Positions 1-13,700 of a DNA stretch of 60,440 nt are shown here, piece after piece. How positions within the stretch are numbered: position 1 is the first letter of the stretch; each line of letters starts with the position of its first letter. The DNA lies in assembly GCA_025201705.1 (NCBI GenBank), contig MU616650.1, positions 6,987 through 67,426 on the forward strand, read 5' to 3'. A model generated the notes under the pieces. It had not been told where the DNA came from. It was given only the letters and a program-made list of their open reading frames with translations, and did no database searches. Source of the DNA: Dissophora ornata. Its lineage: Eukaryota > Mortierellomycota > Mortierellomycetes > Mortierellales > Mortierellaceae. The translations under genes and the position numbers were made by a program.

Positions 1-715
1 AAAAAAAAAAAAAAAAAAATGAAAATGAAATAAAGAAACGCGATACTTACAGTTCAGAGGAAGCTTTCAAAGGTCACGGGCGTCTTGAGTGGAGTAGTGC
101 AACTGAGGAGCTCTACAATTGGTAAGCGAGGGACGAGCAAGGACGGAGATGGTGGCGTGGGAGGAGGTGCCTCGGAGAAAGACGTTGACGTGACAACTGC
201 AAAAGACACGAGTAGATGGAGGAAGATAACGGAGGGCGGAGGCGCGTACTCGCTGATCACTATGATTATAAAGCAAGGATGGGCTGCAAGGACAAGAAGG
301 ATGAGTAGAAGGAGGCGAGGAAGGGCGCAAGGAAAGTAGACAGATAGAGGGAAGGGCGAAGAGGAAGGAGGGAAGAATGAGAGGGTCGGAGCAGAAGAAT
401 TCTTGATGGATTGAGTAAAATAATCAGAAGACGGAGGGAGGTGAGGAGGCAGGCTGGGGTATCCAAGTCGAGGATGGTAGGGAAAGGGTATATATTGGGA
501 GCTGGTTCGAGACTGTCGCAGATGAAGAAAAGCAAACGAAAGAAAGAGAGGATAAGAAGCAAGGCAAAAGGCAAAATAAATTTTGGAGTAGGGTGAGTGT
601 TAGAAAAGGACATGAACGACCGGCAAAAAAACGCGAACAAGATGTCGCGGGGATTATCCAAATAAAGACGCAAATCAGTGCACGAAAGGGTTTGAAAGCG
701 GTCGCTGCAACAGCA
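1..715 (-). promoter_or_regulatory. Possible 5' leader and first splice donor of a minus-strand gene leaving the left edge
   Basis: The minus strand is strongly pyrimidine-rich over about 120-600, like the leaders of several other genes here. At 50-41 the minus strand carries GTAAGTATCG, a near-perfect splice donor. Together these suggest a 5' UTR exon whose first intron and coding part lie beyond base 1. The A-tract at 1-19 is also T-rich on that strand. No coding sequence is visible; open frames in this stretch are low-complexity Ser/Leu/Phe reads of the pyrimidine tract. Confidence 0.3.
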
Positions 716-3300
716 GGCACAACAGCGCCGTCAGCTAGAAGCGACGGTGTGCCGCAAAAGCGCGCTCATTGATTTGCCCGCTGTCCAAACAGTTGCTATG
801 AATCTCATGACACGCTGCCATCGCCTGGGAAGGCAAGAGTGTAAATATAAATAATTAGGAATTCGTTTTTTGCTTGGATGACATTACCTCAACACATAGA
901 TAGAGCGAGAGCGAATAGAGAAATGGTTACAATGGCTACAATGGCAAGACCGCGACTGCTGTGGAGCATAGGAGTGAGGGATAGACTGATGGAAAGCGAG
1001 AAGAGTGGGAAGGAGAAGGCAGAAGGCGAGCCAGAGAACAAGCGTATCAGAAAGAAAGGGGAGGGGGCAGGAGAAGGAAAGGAGACTAGGACGAAGAGAG
1101 AAAAAACTTACATGGACTGCATGGGACGAGAGCACAACAAAACATACACGCAGGTGCTTCCTAGGCTGGCTTTGGTGTGGGTGTCTGGCAGGCAACGACA
1201 TAGCTCTGCCGAAGGGTGCCGTTCTGTTTATTGTTGCACTCATTAACTTGGCCTGTTCCTTTTTACTTCTAGTCTATGACATGTTCATTCCATTATCGGC
1301 CACGCTGGTCTGTTTTTATTTTTCCTCATTTCGTGCCTTGAAAAAGGGGGCGACACAAAGGGGTGCGAGGGCAAGCAGGCCAACATGGCGGTGGTGACGA
1401 TGATATGGTGGTGTAAGTCGGGGTCAGTTAGGACAGTCCGTTTGTCCGCTGGCTCCGTCTCGTTGTGAAATGAACGAAAGGGAAGCCAGGAAACAGCACA
1501 GGAACTCATCCCTCACCTTGTGCAAACACTGTTTTCATTTCAATCACCTGCGTTCAACGCTCCAAGATTCTGTGCCTCGTTTCCCGTCATCGTTCGCTCT
1601 GGTTCCCTTGCTACACCCGCAACTGATTCAGGGGCGCAGTCAGCATCTCGATGCCCCTCTGCCGCTCTTCCGCATGATAATCTCATGCGATGGAATGGTA
1701 GCGCTGAGACTGGAGCATGGAGGCTCCAACGGTAGTCTTGTAGCACTAACCATGAAGTGCCGTCTAGTTTCATCCAAGACAATCGTTACCTACGATGCTT
1801 GCTAGGCTGTCGGTCTGGATCGTCGTGACCTTTGCTCACTCAGCAGAGCAAAGTTCCATGTCTGCGAGCATCTATGGAGCGATGCATGAAAAGCAACAGC
1901 AGCGACATGAAAGCCATACACTCGGCTCTCTTTCACGACAGAGATTAGTGTAGCTCACTTGTCGTAGAAAACAAAGGGGCAGAGAATGCCTAATGGCAAG
2001 AAAGTATGAAAAGAGCAACCGTATCAAACGAACGATAGGTCTAATTGCGGTCAAACGGGCTACCATTCGTCGACCGTAAATCAACGTTAACATCCGCCTG
2101 CAGTACCCGAATAGGTGCAATGCATGATCCATGTGGTATTTGAATGGACGATCCTTCCAGTGCGTCGACATGGGCGCATATGAACATCTGACTTTCCCTC
2201 GAAAGAGAGACATCAACGCGTTCGAGCACGTTATTCTACTCGGATTTACCAGCAAATGGCGTACGAGCAGAAGCCCCTGTATTGTGGCTGCACATGTGGA
2301 GTCGGCAAACGTGCTCTCCCTGCAGTCTAGGTCTCTTCTTAAACTACGTATTACATCCAAGTTATACTGTCGGCACGATAGCGTGCCTCATTTTTTTCAA
2401 AACAGCTTGCGTCCAATGCAGTTGGATCCTTTCCTTTGTTGCCCCTCTTTCTTTTTGTGCCATGCAAAACCGTACATCTTTTCAATTCGAAACGTTGAGT
2501 CTAGGTCATAATCACTTGAACATCTATGAAACCGGTAGCAGGTACCTGGGATAGAATTATCATCCGGATACCGTCAACTGAATCATCTATAACCCTTGCC
2601 AGCTGCATACCGACGCGAGAGTCCCGAGGATGATCATTTCTTTGTCACTGCCGACACGACAAAGACGAGAGCCAATTCAACTGACACACTTGATCTTGTG
2701 GAGCCAAAATGAGCTTATGTTACTTATCCTTCGATAGGCCCATGGTCTTCTTCCAGGCCCGGTTCTTGAGGAAAGACTCATACAAGGGTAAAGGAAAAAA
2801 AAAGGGGGGGGAGGGGGGACGGGAAACCTTGTCGTTGTTCCTCAAGCGTTGCATTTTTTTCCCCTTGTATTGAGAAAAGAGCACTCTTGGTGTGGTATGC
2901 AGTGAGATAAGCAACTTGACGCGACAATATGAACCAAAGACAGTTTGGGCAGTGTGTTCAAACAGTATGGCACATCGGATACACGTTGGTACTTTCCGAA
3001 AAGGGCAGGATTCGAGGTGCCCGGTGGAAACGACCAAATACACGAGTATAAATAAATGGCATGCATGTCATGCAAAAGCAAAGTGGCTGCGCGATGAGTA
3101 CGCAGTTTATTATTATGACAGGCTGCCAATAAATAGAAGAAAAATTAGGATAAGCAAGAAAGACAACTAGTGTAGTAGAGCATTGTGCGGAAAGAGTCCC
3201 GGCGATGACTCGTCTGCAGAAAATTATATAATTACATTGTTCACGGGTAATAAACAGAGGCTGAACAGCCCTACGCTTCCTCATCATCAACCGTACCAGT
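716..3300. other. Intergenic, no gene recognised
   Basis: Open frames are short, overlap on both strands and have no recognisable domain. 960-1110 is purine-rich on the plus strand (another pyrimidine tract on the minus strand). A short homopurine run lies at 2791-2822. I see no RNA gene or repeat that I can support. Confidence 0.5.
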
Positions 3301-6300
3301 TCACTCGTCGGCGGCGTGCTCCGTCCGATCAGTGTCAGGCTCGTGTTGTCGTAGTTGAGGTCGGGTACACTCGGACAGCTCATGCTCTAGTGCAACATGG
3401 CCAGCATGCGTCTGTGACTTGGCTGCCAAACTGGGATCTGCCACACCACCACCGTACGCAGTTCGCATCGTCGTTGGAGACAGTGGACCTGCTGTAGCTG
3501 GGATGTTGAGTGCAGCACCAATGCCTCCTTCCTGAATACGCGTCAAAGCATTGCGGGAAATTTGACGGATGTTGTCTATAGACAACTTCTTGCTGAGTAA
3601 TGAGGGCGTGTTACTGTTGCGACGGCCGACGGGCCATGTTGGTCCGAGCTGCTGGCTCTTACCGAGTAATGAGGGTGTGTTACTGTTGCGACGCAGAGAA
3701 GACACACTACTTGTAAAGGATTGTGTGTGCTCCTGAGCCTTTGGATGATGCGTCGAGTAGTCGATGTGGGTATCGGGTGCAGGGGTCTTAATCGTTATCC
3801 TATTAGGCTTTTCCCGTTCCCACTCCCTTTTTTCAGTCTCACCCTCGAGAATATGCTCGGGCTGATGCGAATCCTTCCTCTCGGCATACTCATAGTATTC
3901 TTCCGCCATCTCATCCTCCTCGACCAAAGAGCTATCGCTAATTACGCTTGGTTTTGCTCTCTTTCTGCCGGGCGGTGATAGACTGCGACCTCTGACATCA
4001 ACATGACTTCGGTTAGGTTTGAGAAGGCTTGGTCCCGCCATTGCAGCCGGTAAGGAAGATAAGGAGTGTGCCGACATCCCTCGTGTTGCTGATTTTGTTG
4101 TTGGCATAGTAGAGTTTGGGCGATGTGGCCATTTCATCAACCCTGAGATGTTTAAAAAGTCAAGGCCATCCTTCCGCCCCTCCATTGTCAAGCGCCGCGA
4201 TATCCTGCGCGCTGCTTTTGCTGTTTCCTCATACTCTCTTTCCGGTGAGACGCCATGTGCAAAGGACAAAGGGGGCGTCATCGGCGACGAATCTTGGCTG
4301 CTTGGCGTTGGGCGAATGTCGATTGGGGGAATGGATATGGCCAGAGATGACAACATCGCGTCATCCACCTCCCCTTTTGTAGACGTCTCTGTCTCTTTCT
4401 GCTTTGGAGAGGAACTTGAGGAGGTTGGGTTGAGCTTTGGACTGGTTTCTGCCGCAGTATCTACGCTTGAGGTAGTGCCGACGTTGGCCTCTTCATCCAT
4501 ATGATGATTGCAGCGGTCATCGCCATGCGCGTATGGCAAATACGACCAATGCAAAGTCGTGCTGTGCCTACCGTGATAGGTAGGTTGGTCAAAAATGTCG
4601 TCACTGTCTCGCCTGGATGAATGCCCAGTTGGCAGGCTGACCAGCATAGGGGGTCGTCGAGGTCGAGGATCATTTGTGATGCCCTCCTCGATCATAGTAT
4701 TGGGATTGTCGTCTCGAACAGTGGAGCCATACTTTGCATGGAAATACCGAAGTAGGAACGGCGGTGGCGGTAATGAGAAGATGGGACAGGACAAGAGGCG
4801 GAGACAGAGATCCAAGGCTTGTGCTTGAGAGCTGAAAACCTCGGTAGACTTGGTCATGTAATAGATGAACATTGACATGTACCCCTAACGTACAGAAGAC
4901 ATGTAATTGATAGGGTTAGCTCCAGCTTGGTGTAGTCGGCTTCCATTAGCTGGTATCTGCTGCAGGTGTATGCAGCCACCTTTGTGGTTCTCCCTCCGAC
5001 CAATTTCCCGGAGCGGCATTTACCCCCCAATATATAATGGAATGTCTTGATGCATGCGGCAAATGCCCGCGTGAATAGTCTGCATGTATATCCACATGCA
5101 TCGACATGAATATTACAACACTCATGAGCAGTTGAGCCACGACATGGCGGTGAAATTGGCTGGGAAGCTCTTCCCAGCTTGCTCAGCAAGCAAGGGCTGG
5201 ACACAAGGTTGAGCCGTGCTGCGTTATGCCAACACTTTAATCGATCGTGATTGAATTAAGACGAGGAGATGGATGACTGATTTGGGCGATGGTGGGTGAA
5301 CACACGGCGTTCCGAGAAAGAGATGGAAGATAAAGGTGGCATGCCAACAGACGAACGTACATCCGTCCATGCAAACAACAAAACAAGCGTCAAAAAAGAA
5401 TGGCCCTGTGAATGTTTTTCCCTCGCGATTGCCTTGCGGCGGCACGCCATCACATATACTCGAAAAGAGCGAGGAAGAGGGGAGACAACGCTCTCAAACA
5501 TTCGTTGCGCAGAATTGCATCGCATGGTTTTGGAAGGGAATGGTGGCTCTCATTTCTTTGTTCCCTTGGTCCTTTTAGCACCTGGCGTCTTGGGGACATT
5601 GGGCTATTCTTCCACGGCAATGGCGTGGTGCACTGTAGCACGAAAGCAGGTCGAGTGCGACAACATGACACAGTTGCAATCAGAGCAAAAGATGGCGGAA
5701 ACAGCCGCGATAGGAAAAAAGATAATCACTCACCACGGATATTGCACCGAGAGCACTGAGGTACCAAGTGCCCACGGCGAGCGTGTTGCTGTCCGCAATC
5801 ATGGCTACGCCTGTACTGTGGTGGTGGCGGACCAAGGGAACCTAGTCAAGCCATGCACAAACAGGAAGACAAAGATATCGATAGTGAGCAGACGATCAAA
5901 ACGCTGGCATTGGCTTTGTTGTGTCTTTGGCTATCGAGGAGAACGAAACATCAGTCGATGCGTCCCCATCGAGAGATCTCACACACTCCACCGCCTCCTT
6001 TTTTTGTGCACAATTGTCCGTTGCATGCATCTTTATCGTAACCAAAAATGGACTGAGGTTCGACAAGTGGTTGTTGCAGGAATAAATAAAGCCCCGGCAA
6101 GATGAGGCAGACGGCAGCGAATTACTGCATTACTGCACACTGCACGCAGCATAAAGGCATGCCAGTAGGACCCGTGTAGACATGGAGGCAGAAAGATATG
6201 CATGCGTGTCCTGGGAACAGCAATGTATCCTGGGGGGCGGGAGGAAGCTATTGGCAATTGCTAAGGCGACGACAGATGGCCATCGAGGGAACTACCGACG

Positions 6301-6840
6301 CGCGGGTTGGACTCGACGGCAGTCATCTAGACGGCGAGGCCCTCACACACTTACAAAGAGATAGGCGATGGTCACCGTAGAGGCGAGAACTTTGACCAGT
6401 TGGCGCACCCAGTAGATCCAAAGCACCGGCGCCGCCTCCTTCGCGAGCTTGCCCGTGCCCCAGACGGCATAGCAGTAGTAGCTGAGCTCAGCCATGGCCA
6501 CAAGGTCGTAGAGGATCACGGAGGCTAGGGCTGTTCTCCAGATCAGAGTCTGGTGTCGGGTGATGGGGTAGAAGGCGTAGCCGAGATGGATTATAGTGGT
6601 GATCACCCATGTCATTGCGATGCATTCCGCCACGGACTGGTAGACCCAGAAGATGGAGAGCGACACCCTGTCGGTCACGTAGACGATCGACAGAACAGAG
6701 ATGGACAGGCCGATGACGGCCATCACCGCAGCCCCCAGTCGCAGCGGGGTCTGTGAGCGGCGGAACTGGACGCATGAGAGGATTGCGATGCAGGTGATGT
6801 AAGCCGTTGCGATGATCGCGCTAGCCAGGGCCTGGATCAT
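3301..6840 (-). CDS. 7-transmembrane protein with Ser-rich cytoplasmic tail (paralogue 1)
   Basis: Model: exons 6840-6355, 5841-5734 and 4884-3301, all phase 0, 725 residues. An in-frame TGA two codons upstream fixes the start. Seven hydrophobic segments lie at about residues 1-22, 35-55, 62-88, 98-124, 138-162, 181-208 and 213-240. The last roughly 480 residues are Ser/Pro-rich with several basic phosphosite-like motifs. The small middle exon was found only by alignment: it encodes VPLVRHHHS and AVGTWYL, matching IPLVKNHRH and AVGVWYL in the paralogue at 10753-15669 without gaps. It is bounded by TGACTAG and GTGAGT. The last exon starts in TM6 at exactly the same place and phase as exon 2 of the paralogue. 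Introns of 513 and 849 nt are long for this window. Function is unknown; a 7TM receptor-like role is inference from topology only. Confidence 0.75.
3597..3691 (-). repeat. Duplicated phosphosite-like motif inside the 7TM-1 tail
   Basis: Two copies of a roughly 28-bp unit (about 3597-3624 and 3664-3691) differ by one base (agggCgtg versus agggTgtg). They encode RRNSNTPSLLGKS and RRNSNTPSLLSKK in the tail. RRxS is the classic basophilic (PKA-like) phosphorylation consensus, so this looks like an in-frame segmental duplication of a regulatory site. Confidence 0.7.
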
Positions 6841-7838
6841 TGCTCAGCAGGGGTGTGCGAGGGGCAGTGAGGCAAGGCGGATGTGCAATGGAGAGGGGCC
6901 GAGATCAATAAACAATAGAAAAGAGTGTGTGTGTGTGTGGCAGAGTGAAGCGAGAGGCGGAGAGGGCGGGTCCCTTGTTGGACATTACAGGGAGAGCATC
7001 CCGGGATACAGAGTGCAGCTTTGCCCTGGCCGTTGCTGATGGGGAGGGAGAGATGGGAGATGAATCTGGAGGGAGGGAGGGCGGGATGCAGAACAGAGGT
7101 GGCGGTTGATGGGGAGAGAATTGTCCAAAGTGGGAGAACGCGAAAGCGAGGGGCATCTATTCCCAGCGCGTGTGCCTGATTCCTGTCGAAAGGCAACACG
7201 GTGCTGGAGCGCGTCAGGAGCCGTGCCTACCATCGATAGCCGCTGCGGACACACAACGGGAACCCACGCAAGCACGGCGGGCGCCCGGAGACGCCAGCTA
7301 CCGGCATGTGCATGGGGATGCATAGGCAGCCGCAGCCTAGCAGCCCCTGGCCGCTGTTTACTTTACCGCTTTGTTCGAAATGTTGTTTGTGTGGTGCTAA
7401 CGTTGGATGCCGCATGGAGCAGAAACGCGCACGACGCCACGACGCGCATCCGCCGCACGATGGCGCCACGTCGGAGGAATGTACTCCCTGACATACACAT
7501 GGTGCTACCAAACCCAGAGCGAGCACGACAGGCGGGCGTTCGCTGGCCCTGCCTCGCCCCGCTCTGCCCTGCCCAAAGATGCGGGGGGCTAGCCGAGCAA
7601 GACGCGTGGGACTGACAGCTGATGCCCGGCAAGGTTCACGCGACGGAAGAGAGCCATCGACTACCGGGGTCTCGTGAACACTCAAAACCCGCGCCACGTC
7701 GCCCCTTCCCACGCCAACAACGCCAACAACGCCACATATAAATAACAGCGCACTCTCCCTCCCCTGCCCCCTCTCTCTCTCCTGCATCCCCATTCCTCTT
7801 CATCCAAACATTAATCTCCCCACCCTGCTCATTCCGTC
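6841..7838. promoter_or_regulatory. Divergent intergenic region between 7TM-1 and the PHYHD1-like gene
   Basis: About 1 kb separates the two divergent start codons. It holds a GT microsatellite at 6925-6938 and a TATA-like TATAAATA at 7737-7744, placed about 100 nt before the plus-strand ATG. A pyrimidine-rich leader follows the TATA. The long GC-rich minus-strand frame through 7227-7793 shows no domain and I treat it as chance. Confidence 0.5.
7737..7744 (+). promoter_or_regulatory. TATA-like box
   Basis: TATAAATA lies about 100 nt before the PHYHD1-like ATG and is followed by a C/T-rich leader. Confidence 0.5.
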
Positions 7839-9308
<1,470 letters not shown>

Positions 9309-10752
9309 AAGGATAAACAAACCTTCAGACAGCGCGAAAACAACACTAAAAAAAGAACGGCGATTTACAGTGATGCATCCCCTGCATGCCGACTATATTC
9401 CGAATATGTGCAATCTGTTTTCATCTCCACATCAGCAATTGCACCCTGGCGGCTTTGGAGTGCAGCGCACTGCACATGCCATGCACACTGGTCTCCAACA
9501 CACGCCAGGGAGGTGTCAACCACTCCTGGTTTATTTTGGTTTCTAGAATGCATCGCCCATCAGATGTATTCTATCTGCGATATGCATGGTGGAACCTTGG
9601 GAAGAGCCGTCTTTTGAAAATCATTTACAGTTTGTGTGTACTTGAGCATTGGACCCACTTTTCTCTCAGAGCATGCTCTGTCTCTCGCCTTTTAGTCCCG
9701 ATTCAATGTTACACCATCAGCTGAACCGTCTTCAGACACTTGCGGCCCTCATTTATTTCGATTCAGTCAGTTAATAGGAGCTCTCAACCGTTCAGGAAGG
9801 TGGCTGACAAGGGTGAACATGTGTGTGCGCGAGAAAGAGATGGGGGAGGGAGTGGCAGAGAGCGAGGGAGAGGAGGGAGCGGCAGAGAGCGAAGGAAAGG
9901 AGGAGAGAATCAAATGCTGCCAAAAGTTGACGAAAAGCTGGCGACGCTGACGAGAGCCACCGTCGATGCGTTCAGCTGCACACGCTCTCAGATCGCCCAG
10001 CCGCGAACACACAGGGGTAGCCAAAACGAAGACGGTCCTCGACCATGCTGCAATGCCGTTATTCTGTGCATGCATGTACTATGTAGGACCATCTTGGCCA
10101 AAAAGGTGCTGCCTCCGCCTTGTAGCCCGACTCAGGCACAATCGCCCTGGATCTCTCTTTTTTTTTCTCTTTCTCTCTCGTCTCGCCCCTCACGCTCCGC
10201 TTGGCCGCTTGTTATCGTGCTCCTTCTTCTCTCCGCTCGCCATCGCGGATCTTCCCTCTCTCCGTTCATCATCTCACAGCGATTATACCCGATCCTCCCA
10301 TTCCTCGCATTCATTCCCTCGGTTCCTCATCTACTCACTCACGCACCCACTCGCTCACTCTTCGCAAGCACAACCTTTTCCCTCTCCTCTTCCAGGCACC
10401 CGGACGAGGGTGTCTAACATTCGTCCGCACTAGACACGTCCCCTTCTTCCATATCACCACTGGATGTCTCGAAGACTTCTCACATCCAGACCCACATCCG
10501 CAGAACGAGAACAGGAATGGTAGTTGCTTAACCAGCTATCACAACCTCAACACCCCCCACAAAGAACTACATCACTCCCCTCCTCTCCACTCCTCGCACA
10601 TTCCCGTGAAGTCGCGCGACGAATATCAGTCCCCCTGGCGGTCTCCGCGATCCGCGTCCCCAACTGCCCTCCTTCCCAACTCATTAATACCGTATTGTAC
10701 ATAGACATCTCACCTCTCCGCACCAACGTCCTATTTTTCACTATTCCACATC
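9309..10752. other. Intergenic, then pyrimidine-rich leader of 7TM-2
   Basis: No gene was recognised at 9309-10130. From about 10150 to 10640 the plus strand is strongly C/T-rich (runs of ctctct, ctcgc, cactc), matching the leaders of other genes here and probably forming the 5' UTR of the gene starting at 10753. A purine-rich stretch with repeated GGCAGAGAGCGA-like units lies at 9838-9905. Confidence 0.45.
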
Positions 10753-13700
10753 ATGTCCGTCCAATCAAACTGGAAAAAATGCGAAAATCAGTGGCAGAGC
10801 TTAAATCCCCTGGCACCATCACCATCCGTATTTGACAACGAGGACGCCAAGGGAGCATGGCCCAAGACACTCCCAGCGAACATCGGCTATCTTTGCGTAA
10901 CATGCTATATCGCCTTACTCGGCGTTGTAGCCGTCGTCATGTGTCTTCGCGCTCGTACTCGGCTTCGCTGCTTTGCCTGCGCATGTACCTATCTGGGGCT
11001 GTCCGTTGCTATCGTGGGCCTGCTACGGTCCAAGTACAGCCTCCCTGCTAACTTTTTTTGGCTGTGGAACTTTATTGCTGAGAGCGCCGGTATCACGGCT
11101 CTCTCATACGCAATTGTCGGTGTCGGAAACGGATTTTACCCAATGGCTAAAGGCAGAAATATCTTTTGGAAGATGGCTATGGCCCTGCTTATCCTCTATG
11201 CCATGGTGGCTACCGCCAATGTCATCGTCTATACGGTACAAAAAGTCGTTCTTCAGCCCATCAGCGGAGCTGAAATCCAAGCGCTAGAAAATAAGATCAT
11301 CCGCCTGGGCGTCGCAACTGCAGAGTACTTGGAAGAGCGACAGTACATGCAGCAATGCATGTATCTTATTCCTCAAGGCAACCTGACAGAGACCGGTGTC
11401 GACAATTGGAAACAACTGCCCTGGACCTTGAGGGACATGTTCGCAAGGCCCGTCATGGAGATATATATCACGCATCAAATTCTGATGCTTATCACTTGTG
11501 TATGGGCGACCCTCTATCTCTTTATCCCACTCGTTAAGAACCACCGACATGGCCCCATTGGCCAGCCCCTCGACAGTGATATGATGGCAGTTGGCGTGTG
11601 GTATTTGGGTTGTATCATGATTCTTACGCTGGTAAGAACCCTTCAGTATCTTCAAGTTTACTGTGCCATTTATGCTTATATGCTACTAGCAAAGAACTAT
11701 GTACTGAAAGTGTGCCTGCGCTTGGCTTTTCTACTAGGCGTACGCTGGATTAAACATAGCCTATTGTTTCAATAACGAACTCATCTTCAAACCACAAGTC
11801 CAAGCCGTAGACCTCGGTATCAGGACGACTATCAGCCCCGTCTTTCTCTTGCCTGCACCCGCATTCTTGATTCGCTTCTACCGTCAACACTTCAAGCGAT
11901 TCGGCAGAGGAGGAAATAGCACCAGAGGATTCACAGGTGGCAAAAACGGGAGGGACGGCGCAAACAATGGCTTGGGCAGCTATGGGGCACACAACGGCTC
12001 CTTTGTATTTGGGGAAGGTAGTACCGCATCCCCTTATTCCCCAGGGGGATCTCGTCTCGGTCACCTTGACGAAGATGGTAGCCTTCCAAAGGTCTCACTC
12101 GACGATGCTGTCCATCTCAGTACTAGTAACAGTGATCCCAACAGTCAAGGCCATTCAAGTCTTGGGAGCGCATACGGCCGCATACGTCTCTTTCATTCCA
12201 GAAACCGAGGCACATCCTCCGAGAGCAACCATGTATTCAACAAGGACTTTGAGCAGGAAGAGCAGACTGAAGGCCAGGGTACTCACGATTACAATGTTCA
12301 GCCGGATTTGCACGACCACCATTACTACGGAACTCCGAAGGATCCGATAGCTGGATTTCGACCAAAGAGCATGGAGCCTCAGAGACCGGAGCCCGTGCTG
12401 ATAGCATCTGGAGATGGTTCGAAGAATCTGGGGAATAGCTGGCTCTTTAACAAATATATCGTAGGGCTTCGTGGCATTGAGGTTCCCCCAGAGTATGGTG
12501 ATCAGGCGAATGAGAACTTTGGCGCTATTGTAGAGAAGCATGAGCTTACAGGTACCTGCCACATGCACGAGTTGTGAGAAAAAAAAGGCTTAGAACACCA
12601 GCAATTCCAAATGACCTGTCTACTAACATCATATATTTTCGCGACATCTCCCTTGTAGGTGTAAATGTACGAAAGGAAACTCCTGAGAATGCTGACGCCA
12701 CCCAAGGAACAACAGGATGGGAGGTTGGTGGATGGGGACATGTCAGGCAGACATCCGAAGGGAACGAAAACAGCGCCTCAAGTCCTCTGGAACCACCTCA
12801 CAGGCCCCACTCGGCGGCATCAGGAGCGGGAAGTGCAGTCGTGGATATTCATGGAGGTGCGTCTGAGGATGACAATCGTCAGCCCGCAGTCTCTCTTGAG
12901 GGCCTCACAGGACTTCAGAAACAACTTGCTGAGTATCGCTCAGCACTTCTCCCAGTGGTTTTGGCCATGCAGGACACGGACGAGCGGGACCTATCCTCAG
13001 CTGCCTTTGGTGACCGCGATGGTGGGAACAAATTACGAGGCGCAGAAAACGACTCTAAACTCCGAGCAAGACCAGCTGAAGGATTCCACAATGGTGCTAA
13101 TTCTAATGCCCCCCGTCCCTCTAGTGATAACCTCTCCTCTAGTCGCACTAACTATGTTTCCAGAGGTCGTGAGGGAACCGCTGCAGATACGACCGAAGAG
13201 ATTGGCGAGTTTGCTGACAAAGACCTTCTTCCAGTACACTCAGTCGACCCGCTACATTGGTCAAAACTCTCACTCGGCCCTAAGGCGAGACCGATCTTTG
13301 GTGGTAACGACGATTACGCCGACAGCATCCGAGACCAGATGGTGCCTAATGGCTTTCCCGCCACTTCAACTGTACCCGAGGGTGGCGACAAGCCATCTTC
13401 AGGCTTTAGGAGAAAATGGCTCGCGAGCCGTAAGCCAGGCGAGGTGGAACGCCCGGGGCCTCCAAAGAAACCCGAGCTGGAGCTTTCATTCATTGATGAG
13501 AATAAGATCAGCAAGAGGATGAGTAGTAGCAGCTATATCGATGCCGCCCAGGCAAACAAGGGTGGAAAGGCAAAGGACGCTCGACGTGGCGTGTTCTCTA
13601 AAGTCCTTGCTGGTGGAGGCCAAAGGAGTGCAGATCGCGGTCGCCTGAGCCAGGACATCAATGAATACGACGAAGATTATTCAGCGCTGGACTCGAATAG

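Noticed and set aside
5296..6105. Plus-strand 269-residue open frame
   Set aside because: It overlaps exon 2 and the introns of the minus-strand 7TM-1 gene, has no domain and its composition is not protein-like.
7227..7793. Minus-strand 188-residue Arg/Gly/Cys-rich frame
   Set aside because: A GC-rich promoter stretch produces long frames on both strands; no homology recognised and it covers the TATA box of the PHYHD1-like gene.
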